Part shown: piece after piece, positions 33,101-42,190 of the stretch
How positions within the stretch are numbered: the stretch's first letter is position 1
How the letters are laid out: every line of letters begins with the position of its first letter
Source of the DNA: Magnetococcales bacterium
Lineage (GTDB): Bacteria; Pseudomonadota; Magnetococcia; Magnetococcales; JADFYX01
Assembly (NCBI GenBank): GCA_015232365.1
Contig: JADFZU010000021.1
Coordinates: 1 to 43,455, forward strand
DNA: 43,455 nt
Direction of reading: 5' to 3'
Notes under the pieces: model-generated
The model's database searches: none
Seen by the model: the letters and a program-made list of their open reading frames with translations, nothing else
What the model was told of the DNA's origin: nothing
Position numbers and translations under genes: made by a program

Positions 33101-36100
33101 GGTTTGACATGTAGCCATGGACAGTAAGGCTGGCCTGCTCAGGGGTTACAGCTCTATGGGCCATAATCACATGGGGAACACCACTGCGAATAATAGCAGT
33201 TGCGATCAACCCCCGGTTTTGCTTGGTCAGGCCGGTTGGGTTTAGTTGAAAAAATGTGTGGCCCTCTGCCAAGGATATATCTGCCAGACTGATCTTTTCC
33301 ATTACACTATTTTCATATTTAGTGGTGATTGTAATAGGAGAGAATGGCAAGTTGGATATAACTACATGGCTATTGGTTATGCTCTTTTTATCCTTGCTGG
33401 TTACTCCGATCAAGGTTGTCTTCTTGATAGGGATAGTAGAGGTTATCGAAGAAAAATCAATATCTAGATCACCGGCTATGGCTGCACGGGAGTGGAAAAG
33501 TCCCTGGCGTGGTTTACTGGGCAGCAGGTCAAACAGGGTCTGGATATGGGCAAGATTTTTATCAGCAAATATTGACTTGATGTTTAAAGGTTTTGCCGAG
33601 TCTGGTGTTGAGAGGTAGATAGTTTCAGCTTGGTTGATTTTTTTCCCAATATCGGAATTTTTATCAACCATCCAGCCACTACTGAGTTGAGAGTGTAGGA
33701 GTGTCTCACCGTCATGGTAGAAAATATGGTTATGTTTGCCGCCTTGAAGAAGTTTTATATAGGGGTGTTTTGTAGAGAGAGCTGTCTCTGCCACCATATC
33801 AGGCTCTATGGAAAATAGCAGGCGGAAGGCTTGGGGATGCTCTTCAAATAGAGCAAACATCAACTCTTCCCAAGCAGGTTTTATCTCTTGGATTGCTTCA
33901 ATATCCTGGCTTGAAAGTGCCTCTTTGAGGGCTTGGATGGTCTCGACAACCTCCTCTTTAAACTCTCCTAAACCCTGGTAGAAAAACTCTTTACCCAGTT
34001 GATCGTTAAGCCGGATTGCATTTTGAAACATGTCCAGCTTTTCTGCGATGGTAAAAGCTTGGCTAGCGTCTCCATTTTTAAGAAGAAGGTCTGTATACAG
34101 TTGGGAGAGACGATGAATGAATGGGGTTAAAACCTTGCCAGAACCTCTTGTTTGCAGTGGCGGCGGTTGAGCTAGGAGTTGGCTGGCGGCCTTTTGTAAA
34201 AGCTGTTCAGACTCTTCATCGTTCTGGCTGTTTTCAGCCTCCAATAGAGACAAAACCCAGCCGCTATTTGACCACCCTGCCTCTGACAGGGTTTTGATCT
34301 CTGCTGAAAGTTTGGCAATTGCGGCTGGCTTTTCTGCTTTTATTGCATAGATCATCTTATTGAATTTAATGTTTATCAGATGATTTAACCTCTCCTCGGT
34401 TGAGAAAGACTCTATGCTGTCAACCATCTTCTCCGCCTGGGTATAAAGTTGCCAGCCCTGGCTTTTCAGGCTGAACAGCCTATGCCAGTTGCTTGCTGAA
34501 GTTGTTATATTTTCACTGCTTTTTGTTGTTGTTTTTATCTCTGGCAGGTTATGAAGTAGATATGCACCGTTTGTCAGGGCGAAAAATACCGGTTTTTGTA
34601 GTGATTTATCAAGACTATCTATAGTTTTGGTTTGGCTGAGCCTTTCAACCAGCATCTCAACAGTTAATATGTCGATATTTTTACCAGATTGGATAAGAGC
34701 TGTAGCGATTTTTGAGATATTAAAAAGGTTGCTCCAGGTTCCGTAAGTAAGGTGGAGCTTTTCGGTCAATTCCAGAGAGTCCAAACTACTTTGCAGGGCA
34801 TAGGAAAACAGCCCTTCCTTATAAGCCAGGGTTGCAGTGCGATTTAGTGTCACCGCTTTTTCAGTCATAATTCCCGGACTGTCCTCGTTGTCATCTGGGT
34901 ATAGAGCAAGCTTTTTTTGGTAGAACTCTAGTGCTGGCTGAGTAGCATTTAATGTTTCATAAGTTGATGCGACAAAACCAAATAGTAGCTTCTCTTCTCC
35001 TTTGCGGTCAAAACCCAAGGCAGCATCAGAGCCGTTGTCACCCAAAGAGAGCATGAAGTTGAATAGGCCCTTTCCCTTTTTTTTGCCAATATGACCATGT
35101 TTGTCCAGCAGTGCCAAGCTGTTTAGATAGCTATCAAGAGCTTTCTTAAGTGCAGTACGGTCATGCTCTTTTTTTAGACCGGCTTGATAGAGGTTAAGAC
35201 CTATATTTCTCTGTAGAATGGCAAGATTTTTGGTCTCGCCAAGGTCAATATTTCCCATTAACGCCTGGGAGAAATAGTTAGCAGCCTGGGCGTGGTTTGC
35301 CAGGGTTTGATGGGTGAGGGCAAGACGTTCGAGAATCTCCAGACGTAATCTTTTTTTATCTTCAGGGACAACGTCCAGTGCTTTCTTATATTGGCTGACA
35401 GCCTCTTCACCTCGATCGGTTTTAAAACAGTTTTCGCCAAAGTTTTTATGGAACATAGCCCGGGCTTGAGGGTCAAACAGCGGACGGTTACGCTGTTGCC
35501 ACTGCTTAAAATATCTGTATGACTCCCCGTGGTTTTTCAAGGCGAAAAATACATTGCCAAGATTGAAAAGCAGGTGGGACTCAAGTTGAGGTGTTTTAAG
35601 TGGGTCGGTCAACAAAAGGGCGATCTGGTAATGTTTGGCAGCCTGCTCAAGGTGGCCCTTGCCGCCATGATAGACGGTCTCAAACTGCTCGTGGCTCCAG
35701 GCGAGGGTTTGGTGAAAGTAGGGGATATCAGGCCGTTGTTGGGCTGCTATCTCCAGCCGTTTTATTATGTCGGGAAAATCTGGGGATTTTTGATATGTTA
35801 AAGCCAATCCGTAACTGTAACCATAAACCGGGTTGTCTGGATTGTCTTTTACAAGTTTTTTATATTTTTCAATAGTTTCATCTGTCTGTCCAAGCATGAC
35901 CTTGGATGCTATATATGCCCGGTTGGCTTTAACATGGTTGGGATGTTTTTGTAGAATCTGAGACAGCTTTTTTGTCGCCCCTTTAAGGTCACCAGCATCC
36001 CTAAGCTTTATAGCCCCATCCACCCGTTGTAAAACCATCCACTGCAGGGCCTTTTTTCTCTCATCATGGTCTATTGCCTGGCTAGTGGTAAGAGTTTGGT

Positions 36101-37979
36101 AGGTATCAGCAGCCAGTTCATGCTCTTGTAAGTCAGAGAGAATCTCCCCTTTCCACCATAGTGACCTTGTCACTTCACTGCTCTGCTCAGGATAAAGTTT
36201 GCCAACCTGGGTGAGAAGATCTACCGCCTTTCTGCTCTCGCCGTTATCCTGGTATATCTGCACCATACGCAGATGGGTCATCGCACCTAGTTTCTTCAGA
36301 TCCTGGTTACGTTTGACCAACTCCCTTAAATTGGCAATATTCTGTTTATAGTTCTTTCCGTTTTCAGATATAGCTATGGACTCGACAATAGCTTTCATAC
36401 CCCATGATGTGGTTTCACCAAAGGTTCTGATTACATCCATGAAGACCTTTTTCAAGCCGCCATCATCATTAAGATAACGGTAGACCTTGCCCCGGCCAAA
36501 CAGGGCCTTGGCTCTTATCTCGGGATCTTTAAGTTTTTCAACTTTTGCAAGCTGTGAAATTGCGGCAAAAGAGTCATCAACGAGTAGATACAGCTGGCTG
36601 GCCTCAATGTGAGCTGTTCCTGCAATCTGATCATTTTTTATCTTTACCCTGCTGCCGATTTTTAAAATCTCATCTACTCCATTTGCAACCAGCTTTTTAA
36701 GATCTGACCGACTTGTTATAGATTTGATCTTGTGGATTTTAAGTGCGGTTGTATAAATCTTTGCCAGGGTTTTAGCCTTGGGCCCTGGCTGTGCCATGAT
36801 CTGCTTGATAACCTCTTCAGCCTGGGAAAAGCGACCGTTATCCCTGAGTTTTTCAGCATATGATAAATTTAATGAGAGACGCTGCTCATGACTCATTGCT
36901 CCCGGATTGTTTACCAGGTTTCTCAATAGCTGAAAGCCCTTTTCATTCTCGGAAGAGGCAAAAAATGCTGCAGCTTTGATCTGGGTTTGAATAGGGTCAA
37001 TGTACTGGGATAGAAAGGCTTCGATATCCAGCTTTAGAATATTTGCCTGGCTAAGGTTGCTGTAATAGAGAGACTCTTTAGCCGGTGTTGGTTGCAGGTT
37101 GAAGCCGTTGTCGGCTGTGAGTTGATAGATGTTGTTCAGGGTTCGTCTGGTTGGGTTGAACTCAGCCATCCAGATACTTGAGTGGTCTTGGGTGTCGATC
37201 AATCCGTCATGGTTGCTGTCGCTGCTATAACGGGTGAAAAACAGCCTTTTACCAGTTGCAAATCTTGGCGATATTGTTAAACCTGGGTAGTTGGTAATGG
37301 TTTTTGTTATACCGTTTTTTGTTGCGACAAGTTTTCCCTCCTTGGCACATATCAAAAACTGTTGTGGAGCCTGGCTGCAGCTTGATGCACCATCCAAGAT
37401 AGTATGTCTTTTGTCTGTAGATAGATTTAGACTTACCACCTTCTGTGTAGAGTTGGATGATGCTAGCTGAGTGTAAAAAATTGCACTTCCATCCTGGCTC
37501 CAGACCGGGTTTGTTTCTCCATATTTAAAACCGGTTAGCTGTTTTTTCTCTCCAGAGATCATATCCAGCAGGTAGAGGTCGCCACGGGTGTCGGTTCTGT
37601 ATGCTACATAGACCAATTTATTGCCGTCTGGACTTAAAGCCGGGGCTTCATCTGCTGTTGGGTGGTTGGTTAGCTGTTTAGGTATTGGATCTGCTCCTGG
37701 TGATAGATCTTTAATCCATATATCCCGGTTGCCTGATCTCTCAGAGACAAAGGCGATGAAACGCCCATCAGCAGAGAGAGATGGAGAGAAATCCAGAGCC
37801 GGGTGGTGTGTGACCTGAGCAGCATTAAGACTATTTGTTATAAAGATAAATGCAAAAAACAGGGCTGGCAGAAGAGATGCCATCCAGTTTTTGTTGCCTG
37901 CTATTCCTGGTAAATCAATAGGCTGTACCATGTGCGTGTTTTTATATACTGTCGCCATGTTTACTCTTTGGTTTGCCAT
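30150..37979 (-). CDS. Giant exported beta-propeller/TPR/CHAT protease protein
   Basis: A 2609-aa protein. A hydrophobic export segment (about 33-53) follows a short polar N-terminus. Next come TolB/PD40-like propeller blades (about 55-320; LDFSPSLSADGRFIAFVSERSGNRDIW, in sections), TPR arrays (about 380-1380 and 1650-2150), a coiled-coil stretch (about 2220-2270) and a C-terminal CHAT domain (about 2290-2609). CHAT catalytic residues are His near 2474 (IIHIAAHGDF) and Cys near 2521 (LSACQTGLGE). A middle segment (about 1405-1640) looks like a degenerate second CHAT domain. CHAT is a caspase-fold peptidase. The start at 37979 has GGAGGA 6 nt upstream and overlaps the preceding gene by 19 bp. 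The target is unknown; the export signal would place it in the periplasm or on the inner membrane. Confidence 0.88.
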   Translation of the reverse strand: MANQRVNMATVYKNTHMVQPIDLPGIAGNKNWMASLLPALFFAFIFITNSLNAAQVTHHPALDFSPSLSADGRFIAFVSERSGNRDIWIKDLSPGADPIPKQLTNHPTADEAPALSPDGNKLVYVAYRTDTRGDLYLLDMISGEKKQLTGFKYGETNPVWSQDGSAIFYTQLASSNSTQKVVSLNLSTDKRHTILDGASSCSQAPQQFLICAKEGKLVATKNGITKTITNYPGLTISPRFATGKRLFFTRYSSDSNHDGLIDTQDHSSIWMAEFNPTRRTLNNIYQLTADNGFNLQPTPAKESLYYSNLSQANILKLDIEAFLSQYIDPIQTQIKAAAFFASSENEKGFQLLRNLVNNPGAMSHEQRLSLNLSYAEKLRDNGRFSQAEEVIKQIMAQPGPKAKTLAKIYTTALKIHKIKSITSRSDLKKLVANGVDEILKIGSRVKIKNDQIAGTAHIEASQLYLLVDDSFAAISQLAKVEKLKDPEIRAKALFGRGKVYRYLNDDGGLKKVFMDVIRTFGETTSWGMKAIVESIAISENGKNYKQNIANLRELVKRNQDLKKLGAMTHLRMVQIYQDNGESRKAVDLLTQVGKLYPEQSSEVTRSLWWKGEILSDLQEHELAADTYQTLTTSQAIDHDERKKALQWMVLQRVDGAIKLRDAGDLKGATKKLSQILQKHPNHVKANRAYIASKVMLGQTDETIEKYKKLVKDNPDNPVYGYSYGLALTYQKSPDFPDIIKRLEIAAQQRPDIPYFHQTLAWSHEQFETVYHGGKGHLEQAAKHYQIALLLTDPLKTPQLESHLLFNLGNVFFALKNHGESYRYFKQWQQRNRPLFDPQARAMFHKNFGENCFKTDRGEEAVSQYKKALDVVPEDKKRLRLEILERLALTHQTLANHAQAANYFSQALMGNIDLGETKNLAILQRNIGLNLYQAGLKKEHDRTALKKALDSYLNSLALLDKHGHIGKKKGKGLFNFMLSLGDNGSDAALGFDRKGEEKLLFGFVASTYETLNATQPALEFYQKKLALYPDDNEDSPGIMTEKAVTLNRTATLAYKEGLFSYALQSSLDSLELTEKLHLTYGTWSNLFNISKIATALIQSGKNIDILTVEMLVERLSQTKTIDSLDKSLQKPVFFALTNGAYLLHNLPEIKTTTKSSENITTSASNWHRLFSLKSQGWQLYTQAEKMVDSIESFSTEERLNHLINIKFNKMIYAIKAEKPAAIAKLSAEIKTLSEAGWSNSGWVLSLLEAENSQNDEESEQLLQKAASQLLAQPPPLQTRGSGKVLTPFIHRLSQLYTDLLLKNGDASQAFTIAEKLDMFQNAIRLNDQLGKEFFYQGLGEFKEEVVETIQALKEALSSQDIEAIQEIKPAWEELMFALFEEHPQAFRLLFSIEPDMVAETALSTKHPYIKLLQGGKHNHIFYHDGETLLHSQLSSGWMVDKNSDIGKKINQAETIYLSTPDSAKPLNIKSIFADKNLAHIQTLFDLLPSKPRQGLFHSRAAIAGDLDIDFSSITSTIPIKKTTLIGVTSKDKKSITNSHVVISNLPFSPITITTKYENSVMEKISLADISLAEGHTFFQLNPTGLTKQNRGLIATAIIRSGVPHVIMAHRAVTPEQASLTVHGYMSNLEKYPAAEALQKAWQNIDSSQANPFSFYGSIGLEKETLQERAVALYDEELALAVESAKAGEQDAALSYLENALSLIKLADRYNEFVPLSTFAVETLFKMGNYQRAAYHQKRILSALGKEAAPKVRSQALYTMGILYSRLENFDLAIENLEQAITIWAKTGAKNLMADGVATLGVIKENRGSYTEALAAFGDSFNRFKELGDKKAMADQYRRMGRIYHLRLAQYDKARRYFEKALALFKSLDEKGLEAKSLFDIGLTYEKSANFEKADHFYHSGLKIGSILDDHFILATGSLYLANTAWFQGEYQLAFKRLLEANQEAQLAKDPQLTIMIANTRGLIYWTLNENQKALIHLNRAIDLAVKAKIDTEIASSLNNRGLVLRQMGRLDEALESFEQAMVLDSKLQSRWGLSYDNRNSGIVLMKMGKIAKAEERFLTAEKISKEIANPINLAKTKLELGNLYRQKGDNNKASLYYGQAKAMAKQYHLKEVLWRSAAGEASILAKNGELQEAVEVYSQAIVVVENMRAALKIDALRNSFQLNKQDLYRDMITLLVQMGQTRTAFNYLERFRSRNFIDLLANQKIDLKQPKDKKALRHVTKLFRELDSLAKTLARTKQPDKKLRETYQRKKAQAEEAQLELQQSNPELSAFISVNPITLGKFEKMLEPKVGTLAYLLTEKKLFIWLTKMGKTTFKEVAATEEEITLAVRKYRDLMQNIEPVDQVMSQLYSWLIKPFASEINGLDYLGIIPHGPLHFLSFSALKGHNGYLVESQPIFYSASASAMEFAFKKRSKIKRTRVLSIGNPDLGSLNFDLPLAEFEAGSIRWSFPEGEVLIGKKATKKRVLDNISDYGIIHIAAHGDFQSINPLFSSLWLATDDSKNGHLTVKDIFSLKLNADLVTLSACQTGLGELQGSEIIGLNRAFLYAGTHALISSLWRVDDMATAILMKHFYRNYASMSKARSLRQAQLMVKKNFPHPSNWAGFNLLGDYK

Positions 37980-38566
37980 CTGCCGTCCTCCATCTGGATT
38001 AAAACCCCAGGGGAGGCTTTGTCTCGGTTCATGGCAGAAAAAATCGTCCTGACCTTGGCAAGATCTTTTTCTGATAGAGTCTCGTCGGTCTGGATGATTC
38101 GCTCCATGATTACATTGCGGTCAGCATTCTCTTCTTTAACCAGGTTTTCAATAAAAGGCAGAGATTTTTTATCAATTTTTTCTTTTGCCAGCAGGGTCAC
38201 ACCACCTTGATTATTCTCACCGATCACCCCAAGAAGCCTATACTGCTCAAGGTCATCTCGGTTAAATGCTGCACGCTGCATGGCCCTTATGACCACCTTA
38301 CGGCTCTGGGGCAGAGGAGTCTGCTCTACCACTTTGCCCTGCGGGTCTATACCTCTAACCGAGGTTAGCAGGACAATCTCTTGCCCTAATTGGGCATAAT
38401 TGCCAAGTATCTGGTTTTCCAATGCAGTACGTTCATCTACTAGAGTTACCTCAAGTAACGGGCCGCTGCACCCTGTTAGCAGGCCAAGCAGAATAGAGTA
38501 GTATGTGATCTTTAGAAATCTTTTGCTAATAAAGTGGCTTTTCATCACTATCCAGATCAAATTCAT
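37961..38566 (-). CDS. DUF1318 (YdbL-type) lipoprotein
   Basis: A 201-aa protein with a lipobox LLTGC (Cys33 from this start) after a short hydrophobic segment, so it is a lipoprotein. The body shows family-like elements: VDERTALENQILGNY, RAMQRAAFNRDDLEQY, GVIGENNQGGV, the YdbL-like VKEENADRNVIMERI, and the ending VLIQMEDGRWQTKE. In E. coli YdbL acts with YdbH and YnbE in envelope lipid homeostasis. Here one lipoprotein seems to combine the lipid-anchor and YdbL roles. An alternative start at 38545 (MKSHFISKRF) gives a more usual signal length. The gene overlaps both neighbours. Confidence 0.8.
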   Translation of the reverse strand: MNLIWIVMKSHFISKRFLKITYYSILLGLLTGCSGPLLEVTLVDERTALENQILGNYAQLGQEIVLLTSVRGIDPQGKVVEQTPLPQSRKVVIRAMQRAAFNRDDLEQYRLLGVIGENNQGGVTLLAKEKIDKKSLPFIENLVKEENADRNVIMERIIQTDETLSEKDLAKVRTIFSAMNRDKASPGVLIQMEDGRWQTKE

Positions 38567-41500
38567 CTGCTCCCATGGTTTCTAATAGGTGGGTAATCTC
38601 TCCAACCGGTGCTAGCATATCTCTAATTTGATCAAAACTACCAAGAGAACTTATTGGAATACGATCAATTTTTAGCGAATCAAGCACCCCTTGGTTAAAG
38701 TCTATCTGCATCTTAACGGAACCTTGGGCTAATTGGAAATTCAATTTAGAAGGGTTGGCATATCCAATATTAGCCCGGGCACTGACTATCCCAGGGTTGC
38801 TCTGGGTTGGGTCGAGATAAAGAAGTAATTGATTGAGGGTTTCTCTACCTATTTTTGTTATGATTAAGTGAATCTGAGTCCGTCCAAGATCAATCAACCC
38901 AGTGTTAGGGTCAAATCGCAGGGTATTGCGACTGACAAAATCGACAACGCTGTCGGCTTTAATTCGATCATCATGTGGCAGTAGCTCGTTTATATTCAGG
39001 CCAACCCCCTCCAGGTTGAGATCTATATGTGGAGGTTTCCCGCCTTGTACTGTCAGGCTGCCACCTAGATTTCCATCTAGTATGGATAGGGTCAGGTTGT
39101 GGACAAAAAGCCGGTCGTCACGCAAGCCGATACGGCCACTCAGCTCTTTGATGTTAATACCAGCAACCTTAATAGCCTCTATCTGAAACAGTTTGTCGCT
39201 TTTTCCATAAGCTACCTTTGACGACGGCCGCAGGTTAACAACGTGGGCATAGTTTTTTTTCACCTCTGCCGTTGTTCCAGCCGGAATCAAGGTTTTGTGA
39301 AGAAATATCCTGCCATTGGCCTTTTTAACGGCAAGGTCGTCTCGGTTGATTGAAATCTTGTCAGCTATTATGGTGGTTTTAAAGTCTATGGGGCCATTTT
39401 CAGTTTTTAACATGGAGATAGCTAACTCACCAACACCTTGCCCAGTAATTTTTTGTGAATCAAGAAGAGCTTTATGTTTGTCAAAATCAACAACTAACCG
39501 GTTTTTTAGATCTATAAAAAGTGGCTTTATCATAGCCATTATTTTCTGCTGTTTATTCGGTTTCTGCTCTAAGATTTTATGAAAGCCGCTTATGGTTCCA
39601 GTTGACGATAAGCTAGCACCGGAGTACCCGGTTTTTAGCTCTTTGATGGTCATATGGTCTGTGCCACTGCTTACCAGATCAAGTGAGAGGTGTGGTAGGT
39701 TAATGGAGGATATAGGCAGGCTATCTTCAGGGAGAGTCACCCTCTTGGCAAGAAAATTGGTTTTGAGTTTTATCCGCTGATTTATGCCGGGAAGCATAGA
39801 TAGTTTCAGGTCTAGATCACCCCTGGAAAGCTGGCTGTGGGGAAGTTTGTAGGAGAGACCTTTAGTGTTTAAGTTGATCTCTGCTTTCAACGGGACGCTA
39901 CGTTGGTTCCAGATTTGTAGTTTTTGTAAATCTCCCTGAACTGAGACAGTAGCCCCAACTTCTCCTTTTACCCCTGATTCAACAAGGATTTTTCTCTTAT
40001 CAACCACAACTCTGTTACCAAATTGATCCAGAGCCAGTTTTTTTAGGTTGAGGTTGGCCATAAAAAGCTTGCTTTTGCCTTTAAAGTTTCCGCTACCGGA
40101 GATATCAACCATTTTTCCGGCTTTGATTATCAGAGAGTCAAGATTATAAAACTCACTTTTAAGATCTTCACTTGCATCAGCCAAAACAGTAAAATTTGGT
40201 AGTTTCAGGCTGCTACCCTCTTGGGCCACCTCAACATTGTCTAGCTTAAGTGTGAGATGCTCTTTAAAGGTGAGTTGGCCTTTCAGGGTTTTTTTACCGC
40301 TCCAGGTCATGTTGAAGTTATTAAATTTAACCTTTTGCTGCATCTCCCCAAGCTCTAAAGATAGAGGTCCGCTATTTATTTGGCCTTCAGTGCTAGCCTG
40401 TAAAAGCTCCATTTCCGGTGTGAAACTGGCTCTTCCTTTTGCATTGATCTGACTTGATTTTGGGGATATCTCAAACTGTAAACCTTGCAGATAGTTTTGG
40501 GGAATCTTGTCTAATAGAGCTTTTGCAAATACATTGGCATTAACCTCTCCAGAAACCGCAAGCCCCTTATGCCTGGTTGCTTCAGCATTCGCAGATACTT
40601 TGATAAGTTTTTCAGCTTCTAGTTCCAGTTTTTCAATTTTACCGGACAATTTACGAAAATCTCCAGAGCCGACCAGAGCCATGGTGAGTGGAAAGTGTAG
40701 TTTTTTGGCTTTGGCAAGGTTGGCAGAGACAATCTGTTTGGCTGAGAGATCCAACCGGGCAAAAACCGGCCCAGCTAAATCAATGCTGCTTGTAATAGTA
40801 GTGTTGATACCAGTAATTTTGGTCTGTTCAAACTTTCCATGGCTGTTTTTGATGTTAAGCACTACATCTAGAAAATCTGGTTGGTTTTTACTTAGTTGGA
40901 TATTGTTTAGTTTAATCTCTATTAGCTCTGACTCTATCTCAGCCATCAGGCCTGGCACAAGCAAAGAGAGTTGGTTGAAATAAAACCCAGCATCGGCACT
41001 GCCCATAAAACCATCTTTTGTCATGGTTCCGGTAACCTCAACTTTAGGTGTTAGGGTTCCCTCAACTGCTAGCTGCTTATGGGCTTCTGGTAGCCAGGGT
41101 TTTATTGTAGCGAGTAGGGGAGCGAGGTTGGCTTCCGAGTTGGAAATTGTGCCGTGGATGGCTGGAGTTGTCATGGCATTTTGAACTTGTGCGGCAAGAT
41201 TTAATTTTAGTAGTTGGCCCAACGCAATTTTTAAGGTTTTTAAGTTGACTACCCGGCCATCTAAATCCCCGTTAAGATCAAACTCCATATTAACTGGCAC
41301 CTCGATCTTCTTCCCAGTGTCAGAAAAAAGCAGGTTATCAATACCAAGCCTTCCCTGAACCGCAACACCATCAGCATTTATTGCCAGAGATGTGTTTAGA
41401 TGCAGATTTTTGATATGTAGGGTTTGGTTTTGGGAAATAATAAAATCTATTGTAAAATCATCCACTATAAAGGCGTTAAGGTTGATATGCATTGGAACTA

Positions 41501-41912
41501 TAACAGGGGGTGAGGCGGGTTCAGGTTTTGTCTTGTCCTGCTCCTTACCTCCTACAGATACCAGTTCGTCAATTTTTGCTTGGGAAAGTTTTATATCGCC
41601 GCCGCTGAGGCGAATTTCATCTATTGCAACCCTGCCATGGAGCAGATCAGACCAGAATATTCCCAAAAAGACTCTCTCCAGGCCGATAGTTGGTTTTTTT
41701 TGTTGAACCCATTTAATCTTTTTTAGCTCCAGCCCGGAAAAAAAACCAAATTCTATGGAGTCAATAAAGATATCTCCTGGAAGTTGCTTTGAGAGCAGTT
41801 GTGTGGTCTGCTGGCGGAATGGTTCGGAAGAGACTAAATATTGGATAAGTAGAAAAGCGGATATGATTATTGCGGCTATGGAAATTGAGATAATTTTTAA
41901 AAACCGCCGCAT
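38526..41912 (-). CDS. YdbH-like / AsmA-like envelope protein
   Basis: A 1128-aa protein with one N-terminal membrane helix (about 6-28) and a long periplasmic body of repeating beta-strand segments, typical of the AsmA/YdbH/TamB bridge proteins thought to carry phospholipid between membranes. The N-terminal region (PGDIFIDSIEFGFFSGLELKKI, in sections) is an AsmA-type opening. The C-terminal section (LQGSVKMQIDFNQGVLDSLKI-like strands, then IDRIPISSLGSFDQI) fits the YdbH group. E. coli YdbH is shorter (about 880 aa). A 41-bp overlap with the DUF1318 lipoprotein gene repeats the ydbH-ydbL association. Confidence 0.82.
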   Translation of the reverse strand: MRRFLKIISISIAAIIISAFLLIQYLVSSEPFRQQTTQLLSKQLPGDIFIDSIEFGFFSGLELKKIKWVQQKKPTIGLERVFLGIFWSDLLHGRVAIDEIRLSGGDIKLSQAKIDELVSVGGKEQDKTKPEPASPPVIVPMHINLNAFIVDDFTIDFIISQNQTLHIKNLHLNTSLAINADGVAVQGRLGIDNLLFSDTGKKIEVPVNMEFDLNGDLDGRVVNLKTLKIALGQLLKLNLAAQVQNAMTTPAIHGTISNSEANLAPLLATIKPWLPEAHKQLAVEGTLTPKVEVTGTMTKDGFMGSADAGFYFNQLSLLVPGLMAEIESELIEIKLNNIQLSKNQPDFLDVVLNIKNSHGKFEQTKITGINTTITSSIDLAGPVFARLDLSAKQIVSANLAKAKKLHFPLTMALVGSGDFRKLSGKIEKLELEAEKLIKVSANAEATRHKGLAVSGEVNANVFAKALLDKIPQNYLQGLQFEISPKSSQINAKGRASFTPEMELLQASTEGQINSGPLSLELGEMQQKVKFNNFNMTWSGKKTLKGQLTFKEHLTLKLDNVEVAQEGSSLKLPNFTVLADASEDLKSEFYNLDSLIIKAGKMVDISGSGNFKGKSKLFMANLNLKKLALDQFGNRVVVDKRKILVESGVKGEVGATVSVQGDLQKLQIWNQRSVPLKAEINLNTKGLSYKLPHSQLSRGDLDLKLSMLPGINQRIKLKTNFLAKRVTLPEDSLPISSINLPHLSLDLVSSGTDHMTIKELKTGYSGASLSSTGTISGFHKILEQKPNKQQKIMAMIKPLFIDLKNRLVVDFDKHKALLDSQKITGQGVGELAISMLKTENGPIDFKTTIIADKISINRDDLAVKKANGRIFLHKTLIPAGTTAEVKKNYAHVVNLRPSSKVAYGKSDKLFQIEAIKVAGINIKELSGRIGLRDDRLFVHNLTLSILDGNLGGSLTVQGGKPPHIDLNLEGVGLNINELLPHDDRIKADSVVDFVSRNTLRFDPNTGLIDLGRTQIHLIITKIGRETLNQLLLYLDPTQSNPGIVSARANIGYANPSKLNFQLAQGSVKMQIDFNQGVLDSLKIDRIPISSLGSFDQIRDMLAPVGEITHLLETMGADEFDLDSDEKPLY

Positions 41913-41960
41913 GGGTTATCCGACCTTTTTTATGTTTTTAGAACAACCGGAACAGTTTGA

Positions 41961-41989
41961 ATAATATGTTTATTTGGCAATTAAGTCAA
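41961..41989 (-). promoter_or_regulatory. Promoter of the YdbH-DUF1318-CHAT operon
   Basis: On the minus strand, TTGACT (41989-41984) and TATTAT (41966-41961) are separated by exactly 17 nt. This is a good sigma-70 promoter about 50 bp upstream of the YdbH-like start. It is the best promoter seen in the window and would serve all three overlapping genes. Confidence 0.7.
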
Positions 41990-42190
41990 AGACTAAACCG
42001 TTAGTTGCCTGCCACTATTAGTCACTTATAGCTACCTTTAATGGAAAAGGAATAAATTGCCGTATGTTTATGCAATATGAATCCATGATATGCACAACAT
42101 TCTGATTTTTTAGCGTATTTTAAGTTGGAGTGTTTATTGCAAGTCAGAAAAACAACTTGTTAAAATTAAATGTTGAGGAGTTGATCCAAA

